From positions 1-12,118 of the forward strand of contig WLNG01000019.1 in NCBI GenBank assembly GCA_009699915.1: 12,118 nucleotides of DNA, read 5' to 3'. The DNA comes from Actinomycetota bacterium (GTDB lineage: Bacteria > Actinomycetota > Thermoleophilia > Solirubrobacterales > Solirubrobacteraceae). Of the stretch, positions 1 to 8,224 are shown piece by piece; position 1 is the first letter of the stretch; every line of letters begins with the position of its first letter. The translations under genes and the position numbers were made by a program. The notes under the pieces were generated by a model. The model ran no database searches. It saw only the letters and a program-made list of their open reading frames with translations, and was not told where the DNA came from.

Positions 1-767
1 ATCCCGGCATAGAGGACGCAGTCCGCCCCGTCGGCAGCGATCGCGGCCGCCTGAGCACGCAATTCCTCTGGTCGACTGCCCACCGAGAGGTCCGCGACCA
101 ACTGCACGCCGGCGGCGTTGGCGCGATCCTCGATGATCCGCGAAAGTCCGGCGCCGTAGCGCTCGTCGTCGTGGACGAGCGCCGGGCGCTGGCAGCCGTC
201 GGCGCGTATCTGGGAGACGAGGGCGGCGCCTTGGACGGTGTCGCGCGGGACCAGCCGAACGAAGGTGCGGCGGCCCGACGGGTAGTACTTGTCCGGCTCG
301 CCCTTCATCGACCCGGGCTCCGCCGTTGTAAGACCGACGTACGTGTTGGAGGGAGAGATCTGCGCGATCCCGGCCGCGTTCAGGATCGGGATGGTGACCG
401 CGGAGGCACCGGACTCAAGGTCGCCGATGTAGCCGATCGTGCTCGGATCCTCCACCGCGAGGCGGGCGTTGGCCGCGGCCTGCCCCGGCGTCCACGCGGC
501 GGCCTCAGGCTCGGAATCGTCGAGCGGGACGTAGCGGATCGACCGTCCGCCCGCGCGCGCGCGATGCTCCTCGAGCGCCAGCCGGATCCCCTGCTGGACG
601 GCGAGCGTCTGCGGCCGCAGGCCGCCACGCAACGGCAGCGATGAGTAGATCGTCAGTGTCCCGTCGGCCGGAACGGTCGCGGCTGGGACGGGGTCGCCTC
701 CACCGCAGGCAGCGAGCGTGACGCACGTAAGAAGAGCCGGCACCACCGCGAGGATCGAACGTCGCAT
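1..767 (-). CDS. ABC-type substrate-binding lipoprotein, branched-chain amino acid type (3' end cut by window)
   Basis: Partial gene: 255 codons are visible from an ATG at 767, and the frame is still open at base 1. Residues 1-21 form a lipoprotein signal: MRRS, a hydrophobic stretch, then the lipobox LAAC with Cys21 as the predicted lipidated residue, followed by GGGD. From about residue 37 the protein looks like a type I periplasmic binding fold (Leu/Ile/Val-binding family): it starts LTIYSSLPLRG, has QGIRLALEEH, and shows alternating beta/alpha segments such as YIGDLESGASAVTIPILNAAGI and ALVHDDERYGAG. It would sit on the outer face of the cytoplasmic membrane and bind a small ligand, perhaps an amino acid, for an ABC importer. 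Ligand is unknown and no permease or ATPase gene is visible. It follows trpG after 11 bases, so it is probably the last visible member of the his/trp run. No good ribosome site precedes the ATG, which was chosen because it begins the signal peptide. Confidence 0.85.
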   Translation of the reverse strand, partial: MRRSILAVVPALLTCVTLAACGGGDPVPAATVPADGTLTIYSSLPLRGGLRPQTLAVQQGIRLALEEHRARAGGRSIRYVPLDDSEPEAAAWTPGQAAANARLAVEDPSTIGYIGDLESGASAVTIPILNAAGIAQISPSNTYVGLTTAEPGSMKGEPDKYYPSGRRTFVRLVPRDTVQGAALVSQIRADGCQRPALVHDDERYGAGLSRIIEDRANAAGVQLVADLSVGSRPEELRAQAAAIAADGADCVLYAG

Positions 768-778
768 GCCGGGTGCCG

Positions 779-1347
<569 letters not shown>

Positions 1348-1351
<4 letters not shown>

Positions 1352-2829
1352 GACCAGTCCGCCTGTGTCGCTGCCAACTCGATCGCGCCGCGCACGGCGC
1401 GCGCCTTGTTCACCGACTCCTCGTATTCGTACTCGGGCCTCGCGTCCGCGACCGTCCCGCCGCCGGCCTGGATGTGGGCCTGTCCGTCCTTGACGACGAC
1501 GGTGCGGATGTGAATGCAGGTGTCCAGATCGCCCGTGTAGCTCAGGTAGCCGATCGCCCCGCCGTAGCCACCGCGCTTCACCGGCTCAAGCTCGTCGATG
1601 ATCTGCATCGCGCGGACCTTCGGCGCACCGGAGAGCGTCCCCGCGGGCAGGACCGCGCGAAGGGCGTCCATCGGCCCGACCTCCGGGCGCAGCGTCCCGG
1701 AGACCGAAGAGACGATGTGCATGACGTGTGAGTAACGCTCGATCGCCATGAACATGTCGACGTGGACGCTCCCGTACTCGCAGACGCGGCCGAGGTCGTT
1801 GCGGCCGAGGTCGACGAGCATCACGTGCTCTGCGCGTTCCTTCTCGTCCTCGAGTAGGCCCTGCGCGATCGCGTCGTCCTCCTCGGGATCTGCCCCGCGC
1901 GGCCGCGTTCCGGCGACCGGTCGCGTGGAGGCCGTGCGTCCGTGCACCGTGAGCAGGGGTTCGGGGCTCGCACCGACGATCTGGAAATCGCCGTAGTCGA
2001 GGAAATACATGTACGGGCTGGGGTTGACCACACGCAGACCGCGATAGATCGCGAACGGGTCGAGGTCGATCTGCGCAGACCAGCGTTGGCTCGGGACGAC
2101 CTGGAAGGCGTCGCCTGCATGGACGTACTCGATGATGCGCTCGACGATCCCCTCGAAGGCGTCGCGGTCAAGATTGGAGCTGAAGTCGGGAGCGCTGGCC
2201 GCAGTCGCGCGCTCAGGATGGCGCGGGACCGGGCCATCGAGCAGCGCGCGCACTTGGGCGATCGTCACCGCGGCGTCTTCGTACGCCGCATCGATGTCCG
2301 CACCCTCCTCCGCAAAGACGTTCACAAGAATGCTCACGGTGTGCTTGAGATGGTCGAAGACCACCAGCACGTCGCTGAGCATCAGCGCCATGTCGGGCAG
2401 CCCAACCGGATCGGGGTTCGGCGGGCCGAGCGGTTCGACGGTGCGCACGAGGTCGTAACCGAAGTAGCCCACTGCACCGCCGGCGAACGGCGGCAGATCG
2501 GGAAGCGGCGCCTGCTGCCAGCGGGCAACTTCGGCTGCGGCAAGCGCATACGGATCCCCGGGATCACCGAGCGACCAACGCAGGACCGAGCGCGGCCGGA
2601 TTCCAATGAAGCTGTAGCGACCGACCCGCTGACCCTGCTCGGCGGATTCGAGCAGAAAGGCCGGCAGGTCGGGCGAGGCCTCGCGCAGCTTCAGGAAGGC
2701 GGAGACAGGGGTCTCACAGTCGTCGATGAAGCTGTGTCGCAGCGGCACGAGCGTGTACCGCTCGGCGAGCGTTCGCACCTCCTCCAGGGAGGGCTCGATC
2801 ATCAGGCGCTGCGCGCTTGCGTCGCTCAC
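1348..2829 (-). CDS. trpE: anthranilate synthase component I
   Basis: This 493-residue enzyme converts chorismate plus ammonia to anthranilate and pyruvate, with TrpG as partner. The N-terminal domain carries LLES at 59-62, the motif tied to tryptophan feedback inhibition in this family. The chorismate-binding domain shows ASPEPLL near 287-293, RPVAGTRPRG at 303-312, DEKERAEH at 328-335, LVDLGRNDLG at 338-347, GTLSGAPK at 397-404, and AGGGTVADARPE at 455-466. Ala306 in RPVAGT is the anthranilate-synthase form; aminodeoxychorismate synthases (PabB) carry Lys there, which argues against PabB. The usual AGAGIVADS stretch reads AGGGTVADA, slightly off consensus. The start is GTG at 2829, 16 bases after hisIE. 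An in-frame ATG at 2802 is an alternative, and neither has a strong ribosome site. No leader peptide or attenuator is visible, so control may rest on feedback inhibition and on the upstream promoter. Confidence 0.95.
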
Positions 2830-2845
2830 GGCATCAGACAGGATG

Positions 2846-3442
2846 TCAGCGGCGGCGTCCGAGCAGCACGCGGGTGGCGTCGCCCAGGCGCCGGCCGCGC
2901 CCGTGCATCAGGACGATGAGGTGGTAGAGCAGGTCGGCGGACTCCTCGTCCACGCGGTCGTCGGTCTCCTCGCGGGCGGCACGAGTGACCTCCTCGGCCT
3001 CCTCGCGCACCTTCTCCCCCGCGAGGGCCGGATCGTCGAGGAGCTCGACGGTATAGGAGCCTTGCGGCCGCTCGATCGCCCGCAGCTCGAGCGTGCGCTC
3101 AAGCCCGGAGAGCACCTCGAACGGCGCGGCCGGTTCGACTTCGCCCCCGTGGAAGCAGGTTCGCTCGCCGGTGTGACAGGCGGGCCCGGCGGGCTCGACA
3201 AGCGCGAGCAGCGCATCACCGTCACAGTCCAGGCGCAGCGCACGCACGCGCTGGACGTTGCCGCTCGTCGCCCCCTTGTGCCACAGCTCCCCGCGCGAGC
3301 GCGACCAGAGGTGCACCTCGCCGGTCTCGCGCGTCAGGCGCACGGCCTGCTCGTTGGCGTATGCCAGCGTCAGGACGTCACCGGTCTCCCAGTCCTGAAT
3401 CACGACGGGAACGAGCCCCTGATCGTCGTAGCGGATCTCCAT
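2846..3442 (-). CDS. hisIE: bifunctional phosphoribosyl-AMP cyclohydrolase / phosphoribosyl-ATP pyrophosphatase
   Basis: This 198-residue fusion carries out steps two and three of histidine synthesis: HisE removes pyrophosphate from PR-ATP and HisI opens the adenine ring of PR-AMP. The HisI domain (about 1-105) shows [10 protein letters not shown], the signature [18 protein letters not shown] at 44-61, and DCDGD at 72-76 for metal binding (Asp72, Asp74, Asp76 and Cys73), completed by Cys89 and Cys96 in the segment [12 protein letters not shown]. The HisE domain (about 108-198) has [10 protein letters not shown] at 143-152 and [13 protein letters not shown] at 167-179. Both active sites look intact. 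The ATG at 3442 gives the usual HisI N-terminus; an in-frame GTG at 3460 would add six residues. The gene lies 27 bases after the flavoprotein gene and 16 before trpE. Fused hisIE is common, and other his genes are not in the window. Confidence 0.95.
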   Translation of the reverse strand: MEIRYDDQGLVPVVIQDWETGDVLTLAYANEQAVRLTRETGEVHLWSRSRGELWHKGATSGNVQRVRALRLDCDGDALLALVEPAGPACHTGERTCFHGGEVEPAAPFEVLSGLERTLELRAIERPQGSYTVELLDDPALAGEKVREEAEEVTRAAREETDDRVDEESADLLYHLIVLMHGRGRRLGDATRVLLGRRR

Positions 3443-3469
3443 GGAGGCTGATTCTCGCACCGCTGAGCG

Positions 3470-4603
3470 TTACTGCCGGGAAACCTGCTGCGGCAGACCG
3501 TCCGGGTGGGCCTGACGCAGGTACCACCCGAACGATCGGTCGACCAGGGGCTGGACCCCGATCACGCGCAGCACAGCCGTCAACAGGCGCGGCGGCAGCG
3601 CCGGGATCAGCTGCTGGAGACGGGCCGCGAGACCAAAAGCCCTCCCGTGCCTGTCGCTGAAGGCCGCGTAGCCGCGCAGCGCCTGAGCGCGCGTCGCCGA
3701 TCCGCCCAGGACCTCACGCATCGCGCGCCCGGCGACGAGCCCGAAGTAGAACGCGGTGCGGATCCCTTCGGCCGATAGCGGGAAGCAGTGACCCGCGCTG
3801 TCACCGGCGAAGAAGACGTCGTCCTCAGCCGCCGGGCGCAGGCGATGCGGAACCCAGTTGCCCTGAAACCCGACGGCCGTGCCGCCGAGCTGTGTCACAT
3901 GCTCGACAACGGGGTCGCGGACGTGGTCGCGGGGCTCGTACGAGGCGACGCCGATTCGGGCCTCACCACCGGCCGGCACGCGCCATGCATAGCCACGGCG
4001 CACCGTCTCGCGCTCGACCCAGACCTCGAGCGCGTCGCCTGAGCCATCGTGCGGCGGGTGCACCTCAAGCGCGCGCGTCAGCGGCGCTTCGGGCGGCTGA
4101 TGGCGCGCGCTCCCCAGCACGCGCTTCCAGCCGAGCGCGTCAAGGACGAGCGGAGCGCGGACTAGGCCACGGTCGGTCTGCACCACCAGGTCGCCAGCCT
4201 CGTCACATCCGCCGAGGCCTTCCACGACCGCGGTCTCAAAACGGGCATCTGCGCACTGCTCCCAGAGCCGGTCACAGAGGTCGCGATAGTCGAACGCAGC
4301 CCACGACCACGGGAGCCGGTAGCGCACGCTCCCGTGGGGGGTCGCGAAGCGCATGAAGGGGAGCTCCTGCCGAATCGACGATTCGACACCCATGTATTCC
4401 ATCCACGGCCGCGGACAGGCGCAGGCAGAGGTCTGGCGCTCGCCGATCTCATAGCGGTCGAGCACCAGGACCGTGGCGCCGCTTCCAGCGAGCTCGCGTG
4501 CGGCCGCTAGGCCGGCGAAGCTCGCGCCGCAGATGAGGACGTCCGCACGCGTTCCATCGAGCGATGCGCGCTGTGCGCCCCGGGTCGTCGCCCGGACCGT
4601 CAT
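3470..4603 (-). CDS. FAD-dependent oxidoreductase, geranylgeranyl reductase-like
   Basis: This 377-residue flavoprotein has an N-terminal dinucleotide fold at 21-50 (ADVLICGASFAGLAAARELA, ending in the acidic strand VLVLDR). Its loop reads GASFAG instead of the textbook GxGxxG, a known variant in such oxidoreductases. The second FAD motif, DDVFFAGDSAGHCFPLSAEG at 261-280, carries the ribityl-binding Asp268. LVLDALGWKRVLG at 153-164 resembles the family's DASG-type strand. Geranylgeranyl reductase relatives saturate isoprenoid double bonds (quinone, carotenoid or lipid side chains), and others are halogenases or hydroxylases. The start is ATG at 4603, overlapping the upstream terpenoid synthase stop as ATGA, a strong sign of coupling. 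The pair suggests that this enzyme modifies the synthase product, which is an inference; the substrate cannot be read from the sequence. A single-domain protein with no clear transmembrane helix; the C-terminal 325-355 region is hydrophobic and may touch membrane. Confidence 0.85.
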   Translation of the reverse strand: MTVRATTRGAQRASLDGTRADVLICGASFAGLAAARELAGSGATVLVLDRYEIGERQTSACACPRPWMEYMGVESSIRQELPFMRFATPHGSVRYRLPWSWAAFDYRDLCDRLWEQCADARFETAVVEGLGGCDEAGDLVVQTDRGLVRAPLVLDALGWKRVLGSARHQPPEAPLTRALEVHPPHDGSGDALEVWVERETVRRGYAWRVPAGGEARIGVASYEPRDHVRDPVVEHVTQLGGTAVGFQGNWVPHRLRPAAEDDVFFAGDSAGHCFPLSAEGIRTAFYFGLVAGRAMREVLGGSATRAQALRGYAAFSDRHGRAFGLAARLQQLIPALPPRLLTAVLRVIGVQPLVDRSFGWYLRQAHPDGLPQQVSRQ

Positions 4604-5418
4604 CGCCGCAGCGCCTCGGCAGAGGCGCGCGCGATCGCCCATGCGCCCGGTCCGGTGGGAGAGGTGAGCACGTCGCACCCGTGCCGCTCGATCCGATCGA
4701 GCACGCCGGAGTAGACCGTCACGGCGATCCGCACGCCACGACGGACCCGCGACGGGAGCGTTACCGCCAGCGGCTCGGCATCGGCGAAGAGCTCGCGCGC
4801 GCGAGCGACCTGCCCCGCCACATGCTCGCGCATGCGCGCCGTCGCCACGCCCCGCTCAAGGTCCTCCTCGTTCAGGCCGGGGAGGTAGATGCGTCCGAGC
4901 TCCCAGTCCAGCCGCACGTCACGGATTAGGTTCGCGAGCTGGAAGGCGACGCCAAGGCGCTGGAGCCGTTGTTCGGCAGAAGGCGGGGCGTCAAGGAGCG
5001 GCGTGACGACCGGACCGACGCCGGCCGTCCCCTCCATGTAGCGATCCAGCTCCTCCTGGCTGCGCATCCGGACGAGCTCCTCACAATCGGAGCGCATCGA
5101 GTCCATGTAGCGCCCGAGCCGTCCGAGCGCGAGCCCGTAGCGCGGGCCTGCGTCGACGAGCGCGGCAATCACCGGGTGCGACGAGCGGCCGGCGGCAAGG
5201 CCGTCCTCCAGCTCTCGCTGCCAGGCGTCCAGCGCGGCGCGCCGGTCGGCGCAGGCGACCCGTGCGTCCGCGATGTCGTCGGCGCCGCGCACGTACCCGT
5301 ACAGCGCATGCAGTCCGGGCCTGCGATCGGCAGGAAGCATCTGCACCGCCCACCAGTAGGTGGGATCGCGGTGCAGCTGCATGCGAGCGCAGCGGCGATA
5401 TGCCTGCTCGACCGTCAT
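4600..5418 (-). CDS. squalene/phytoene synthase family protein
   Basis: This 272-residue protein belongs to the head-to-head prenyl synthases, which condense two prenyl diphosphates (farnesyl to presqualene/squalene, or geranylgeranyl to phytoene). The first Mg-diphosphate site is DDIAD at 47-51, after the typical LHALYGYVRGA; the second is in NLIRDVRLDWELGRIYLP, with Asp167 and Asp171. YMEGTAGVGP at 127-136 is also family-typical. Both Asp motifs are intact, so it should be active. It could be CrtB-like or HpnC/HpnD-like, and I cannot decide between squalene and phytoene as product. The ATG at 5418 begins the conserved part; an in-frame GTG at 5436 would add six residues, and the longer open frame up to 5595 runs antisense-like into era with no family similarity. 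It lies 58 bases after era and is coupled to the following flavoprotein gene by ATGA. Confidence 0.88.
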   Translation of the reverse strand: MTVEQAYRRCARMQLHRDPTYWWAVQMLPADRRPGLHALYGYVRGADDIADARVACADRRAALDAWQRELEDGLAAGRSSHPVIAALVDAGPRYGLALGRLGRYMDSMRSDCEELVRMRSQEELDRYMEGTAGVGPVVTPLLDAPPSAEQRLQRLGVAFQLANLIRDVRLDWELGRIYLPGLNEEDLERGVATARMREHVAGQVARARELFADAEPLAVTLPSRVRRGVRIAVTVYSGVLDRIERHGCDVLTSPTGPGAWAIARASAEALRR

Positions 5419-5476
5419 CTCGAGGGGCGTGCCCACGGTCGTGACACGGTACCCGGAGACGCTGCGCACAGCCGCG

Positions 5477-6361
5477 CTACTCGATGCCGAGGCGATCGAG
5501 CAGCCGCTCGTCGCCCCGCCAGCCGCGCCGCGTGCGAACCGCGAGCTCCAAGTGGACCTGCGTGCCGAGCTCGCGCTCAAGCTCCTTGCGCGCACCGGCT
5601 CCGATCTTCTTGATCATCGATCCGCCGGCGCCGATCAGGATCCCCTTCTGCGACTCGGTCTCCACCCAGACGCGGGCCCGAACGGTCGTGAGATCGTCGC
5701 GGGACTCGTCGATCTCCTCGACCTGCACCTCAACGGCGTGCGGAACCTCCTCGAAGGTCCGTCGCAGAACCTGCTCGCGAACGAGCTCGGCGAGCAGCGT
5801 CTCGCGGCGCTGATCCGAATGATCCTCAGGCGGGAAGAGCATCGGTCCCTCCGGAACAAGAGTGCCCAGATGCGTGATCAGCTCCTGGACTCCATCGCCG
5901 GTGCGCGCGCTGATCGGAAAGATGTCATCGCCAACGCCGAGCGCCGCAGCCTCGATCAGGACCTCGGCGATCCGCGCTGGGCGCAGGCGGTCCACCTTGT
6001 TCACGGCGAGCACCACTGGAATGTCGCTCTGCTCAAGCTGTGCGGCGATCCAACGGTCCCCGGGCCCGACGCCCTCGGCGCCATTGAGCATCATCAGAAC
6101 CGCATCAGAACCGGACAGTTCGAGCTCGACGCGCCGTTGCATGCGGCGGGTGAGCTCGTCGCGCGGTCGCTGCACCCCGGGGAGATCTACGAGGATGAGC
6201 TGTAGATCGTTGCTCGTCGCGACCCCGCGGATCGCGCGCCGCGTCGTCTGCGGCTTGTCTGAGACGATCGCGACCTTCGTCCCGACGATCGCGTTGACGA
6301 GCGTCGATTTGCCGACGTTCGGGCGCCCGGCGAGGGCGATGAATCCGGCGCGCGTCGTCAC
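5477..6361 (-). CDS. era: GTPase Era, 30S ribosomal subunit maturation
   Basis: This 294-residue GTPase binds the 3' end of 16S rRNA during small-subunit assembly. The GTPase domain shows G1 GRPNVGKST at 12-20, G2 region QTTRR at 38-42, G3 DLPG at 59-62, G4 NKVD at 121-124 and G5 SAR at 151-153. The C-terminal KH domain (roughly 200-285) contains the RNA-binding loop in GILIGAGGSMIKKIG. Length fits the family. The one oddity is G3: Era proteins normally read DTPG, and here Thr is Leu60, although Asp59 and Gly62 remain. The start is GTG at 6361, overlapping the ybeY stop as GTGA, so the two are probably translationally coupled. YbeY and Era act on the same 16S 3' end maturation process. The gene ends with TAG at 5477, 58 bases before the terpenoid synthase. 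Confidence 0.96.
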   Translation of the reverse strand: MTTRAGFIALAGRPNVGKSTLVNAIVGTKVAIVSDKPQTTRRAIRGVATSNDLQLILVDLPGVQRPRDELTRRMQRRVELELSGSDAVLMMLNGAEGVGPGDRWIAAQLEQSDIPVVLAVNKVDRLRPARIAEVLIEAAALGVGDDIFPISARTGDGVQELITHLGTLVPEGPMLFPPEDHSDQRRETLLAELVREQVLRRTFEEVPHAVEVQVEEIDESRDDLTTVRARVWVETESQKGILIGAGGSMIKKIGAGARKELERELGTQVHLELAVRTRRGWRGDERLLDRLGIE

Positions 6362-6753
6362 CAGCTGAGGATCTCGGCCTGCAGCGCGAGCATCTCGCCG
6401 TTATCGGTTTCGTGGTCCATCCCGACGAGGTGTAGGCCACCGTGGACGATCGCCTCGCGCAGGTCCGCCGTGTGCTCGGGGCAGATCAAGATGTCTCCAA
6501 GCTCGCGCGCCTCTGGGGGGCCGGCGAGCGCTTCGGCCTCGTCGATGGGGAACGAGAGAACGTCGGTCGGCTCGGCCTTGCCGCGGTACTGCTCGTTCAA
6601 CTGTGCGATCCGCTCGGCATCGACGTACTCGACGGCGACGTGCCCGACCTCGATGCCGGCAGAGGCGAAGGCAAGCGACAGCAACCGCCCGACCTCGGCG
6701 GGGATCGGCGCTCCGGCCACGCCCTGCTCTCCGATGATCTCGACCTCAAGCAC
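6358..6753 (-). CDS. ybeY: endoribonuclease YbeY, rRNA maturation factor
   Basis: This is a 131-residue member of the YbeY/UPF0054 metal-dependent RNase family, which takes part in 16S rRNA 3' end processing and ribosome quality control. The zinc motif HGGLHLVGMDH lies at 104-114, with His104, His108 and His114 as ligands, and the conserved YRGKAEPTDVLSFP at 56-69 is present, as is GDILICPE at 86-93. Only about ten residues separate CPE from the zinc motif, whereas most homologues I know have about twenty, so part of a helix seems missing. The protein is correspondingly shorter than the E. coli form (155 residues). The start is GTG at 6753, eight bases after phoH; no strong ribosome site is seen. 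Its stop overlaps the era start. The active site is otherwise intact. Confidence 0.94.
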   Translation of the reverse strand: MLEVEIIGEQGVAGAPIPAEVGRLLSLAFASAGIEVGHVAVEYVDAERIAQLNEQYRGKAEPTDVLSFPIDEAEALAGPPEARELGDILICPEHTADLREAIVHGGLHLVGMDHETDNGEMLALQAEILSW

Positions 6754-6761
6754 GATGCGGG

Positions 6762-7745
6762 TCAGGCGCGCTTGCGGTCGCGTTCCGCGGACCGCAGCTC
6801 CGGCGCCAGACGTTCGGCGTGGGTTCCGTAAGCCTCGACGATCCGCTGGACGAGCCGGTGGCGCACGACGTCCTCGCCGCCGAAGCGCACGAAATCGATG
6901 TCCTCGAGGCCGGCGAGGATCTCTCCGACGACGACCAATCCGGAGGACTGCTCACGCGGGAGATCGACCTGCGTGATGTCACCGGTGATGACCATCTTCG
7001 AGTTGAAGCCGAGCCGCGTCAGGAACATCTTCATCTGCTCGGGCGTCGTGTTCTGCGCCTCATCGAGGATCACGAACGAATCGTTCAGCGTGCGGCCGCG
7101 CATGAAGGCCAGCGGCGCCACCTCGATCACGCCCTTCTCGAGATGCGCCGAGACCTTTTCGGGATCGAGCATGTCGTTCAGCGCGTCGAAGAGCGGCCGC
7201 AGGTACGGATCGATCTTCGCCATCAGATCGCCGGGAAGGAACCCGAGGCGCTCCCCGGCCTCGACCGCGGGACGAGTGAGAATGATCCGATTGACCTCAC
7301 GCCGCGACAGCGCGGCGGCAGCTGCGGCGACCGCGAGGAAGGTTTTGCCGGTTCCGGCAGGTCCGATGCCGAAGGTCACGGTGTTGCGACGGATCGAGTC
7401 GACGTACCGCTTCTGGTTGACCGTCTTCGGAGCTATCCGGCGACCTCTATGGCGCCAGACGACGTCATCGAGGATCTCAGCGGGATCGGCGTGATGATCG
7501 AGCGCGTCGGTGACTGCGGTGATCGTGCCGCCGGCGATCTCGTGCCCATTCTCGGCGAGGCTCGCCAGCTCGCCGATGACCTTGGCGGCAGCCTCCACGG
7601 CGACTGAATCCCCGTCGAGCGTGATGACGTTGCCGCGCAGGAAAACCTCGCAGGCGCAGTGGGTCTCAAGCTGGCGCAGCACCTCGTCGTGCGCTCCGGA
7701 GAGGGCCGCCGCGGCCTCATTCGAGATCTCGATCGTTCTGCGCAT
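6762..7745 (-). CDS. phoH: PhoH family ATPase (PhoH-like, KH-like N-terminus)
   Basis: This 327-residue cytoplasmic ATPase has a small N-terminal nucleic-acid-binding-like region (about 1-65, containing LETHCACEVFLRGNVITLDG), a linker with KTVNQKRYVDSIRRNTVTFG, and a P-loop domain. Walker A is GPAGTGKT at 128-135 and Walker B VILDEAQN at 225-232; LTRPAVEAGERLGFLPG at 156-172 and MVITGDITQVDLP are further family signatures. PhoH proteins have been linked to RNA metabolism and phosphate stress in other bacteria, but the exact role here is not readable. The ATG at 7745 shares one base with the yqeY stop (TGATG). The usual phoH-ybeY-era order points to a role near rRNA processing. All key motifs are intact. 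Confidence 0.95.
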   Translation of the reverse strand: MRRTIEISNEAAAALSGAHDEVLRQLETHCACEVFLRGNVITLDGDSVAVEAAAKVIGELASLAENGHEIAGGTITAVTDALDHHADPAEILDDVVWRHRGRRIAPKTVNQKRYVDSIRRNTVTFGIGPAGTGKTFLAVAAAAAALSRREVNRIILTRPAVEAGERLGFLPGDLMAKIDPYLRPLFDALNDMLDPEKVSAHLEKGVIEVAPLAFMRGRTLNDSFVILDEAQNTTPEQMKMFLTRLGFNSKMVITGDITQVDLPREQSSGLVVVGEILAGLEDIDFVRFGGEDVVRHRLVQRIVEAYGTHAERLAPELRSAERDRKRA

Positions 7746-8176
7746 CAGGGCCGCAGCGCCTCCTGCGCCATCGCCGAGACGCGCTTTCCGTCGGCGCGTC
7801 CGGCGACGACGACCATCGCTGCCTTCATAACCTGGCCGACATCCTGCGGCGTGGCAGCGCCGGTCTGCTCGATCGCTGCCTGCACGATGCCGCGCAGCTC
7901 CTCATCACCGAGTTCGGCCGGCAGATAGGCCTCGATGATCTCGGCCTCCGCCTGCTCGGCGTCGGCGAGATCGGTCCTGCCGCCGTCACGGAAGGCGACT
8001 GCGGCCTCCAGGCGCCGCTTGCGCTCGCGGCGCAGCACGGCGAGCTCATCGCCCGGCCCCTCCTTCGCGTCCTTCTGCAGCTCGGAGAGGACCAGCCGGA
8101 GCGTGCCGTCACGGTCCTTCTCGCCAGCCTTCATGGCCGTGGTGAGATCCTGCTTGACCGTATCCGTCAGCGTCAT
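7745..8176 (-). CDS. yqeY: GatB/YqeY domain protein
   Basis: This 143-residue protein matches the stand-alone YqeY family, which resembles the tRNA-binding tail domain of the GatB amidotransferase subunit. Its precise function is unknown, though a tRNA-related role is often assumed. The sequence shows the charged helix LRRERKRRLEAAVAFRDGGRTDLA, then AEQAEAEIIEAYLPAELGDEEL, and the C-terminal DVGQVMKAAM, all typical. The length is normal. The ATG at 8176 follows directly on an inverted repeat (8176-8200) and lacks a Shine-Dalgarno sequence; a TATGAT element eight bases before the ATG fits a leaderless or near-leaderless transcript. The stop overlaps the phoH ATG by one base, so yqeY is likely the first gene of the yqeY-phoH-ybeY-era run, possibly continuing further. 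Confidence 0.92.
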   Translation of the reverse strand: MTLTDTVKQDLTTAMKAGEKDRDGTLRLVLSELQKDAKEGPGDELAVLRRERKRRLEAAVAFRDGGRTDLADAEQAEAEIIEAYLPAELGDEELRGIVQAAIEQTGAATPQDVGQVMKAAMVVVAGRADGKRVSAMAQEALRP

Positions 8177-8200
8177 CCGTCGCCATCATAGGGCGACGGA
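8176..8200 (-). promoter_or_regulatory. perfect inverted repeat with -10-like element in its loop, upstream of yqeY
   Basis: The arms 8176-8184 and 8192-8200 are perfect reverse complements over nine bases (TCCGTCGCC and GGCGACGGA) with a seven-base spacer. On the minus strand the spacer contains TATGAT (8190-8185), five of six matches to the -10 consensus, ending eight bases before the A of the yqeY ATG. No recognisable -35 lies upstream, as is common in actinobacterial promoters. Two readings are possible: a promoter overlapped by an operator, or a hairpin in RNA from the cytochrome gene. No T-run follows the repeat, so a standard intrinsic terminator is unlikely. Confidence 0.5.
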
Positions 8201-8224
8201 CCGACCGGGCGCGAGCGGCGGGGG

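Noticed and set aside
1942..2919. Long plus-strand open frame opposite trpE
   Set aside because: Antisense shadow of a well-conserved gene; composition is not protein-like and no motif is seen.
3443..3460. GAGAAT eight bases before the hisIE ATG as a leaderless -10
   Set aside because: Only four of six bases match, the first conserved T is missing, and the gene is just 27 bases after the previous one, so read-through is more likely.
4604..4678. N-terminal extension of the flavoprotein to 4678
   Set aside because: The added residues are Arg-rich and unlike the family, while the ATG at 4603 gives an ATGA overlap and starts close before the FAD fold.
5360..6205. Long plus-strand open frame opposite era and the prenyl synthase start
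   Set aside because: Antisense shadow of era; no recognisable domain and no start signal.
8177..8224. Intrinsic terminator for the cytochrome c gene
   Set aside because: The hairpin has no T-run after it on the minus strand and leads directly into the yqeY ATG, so promoter or operator is a better reading.
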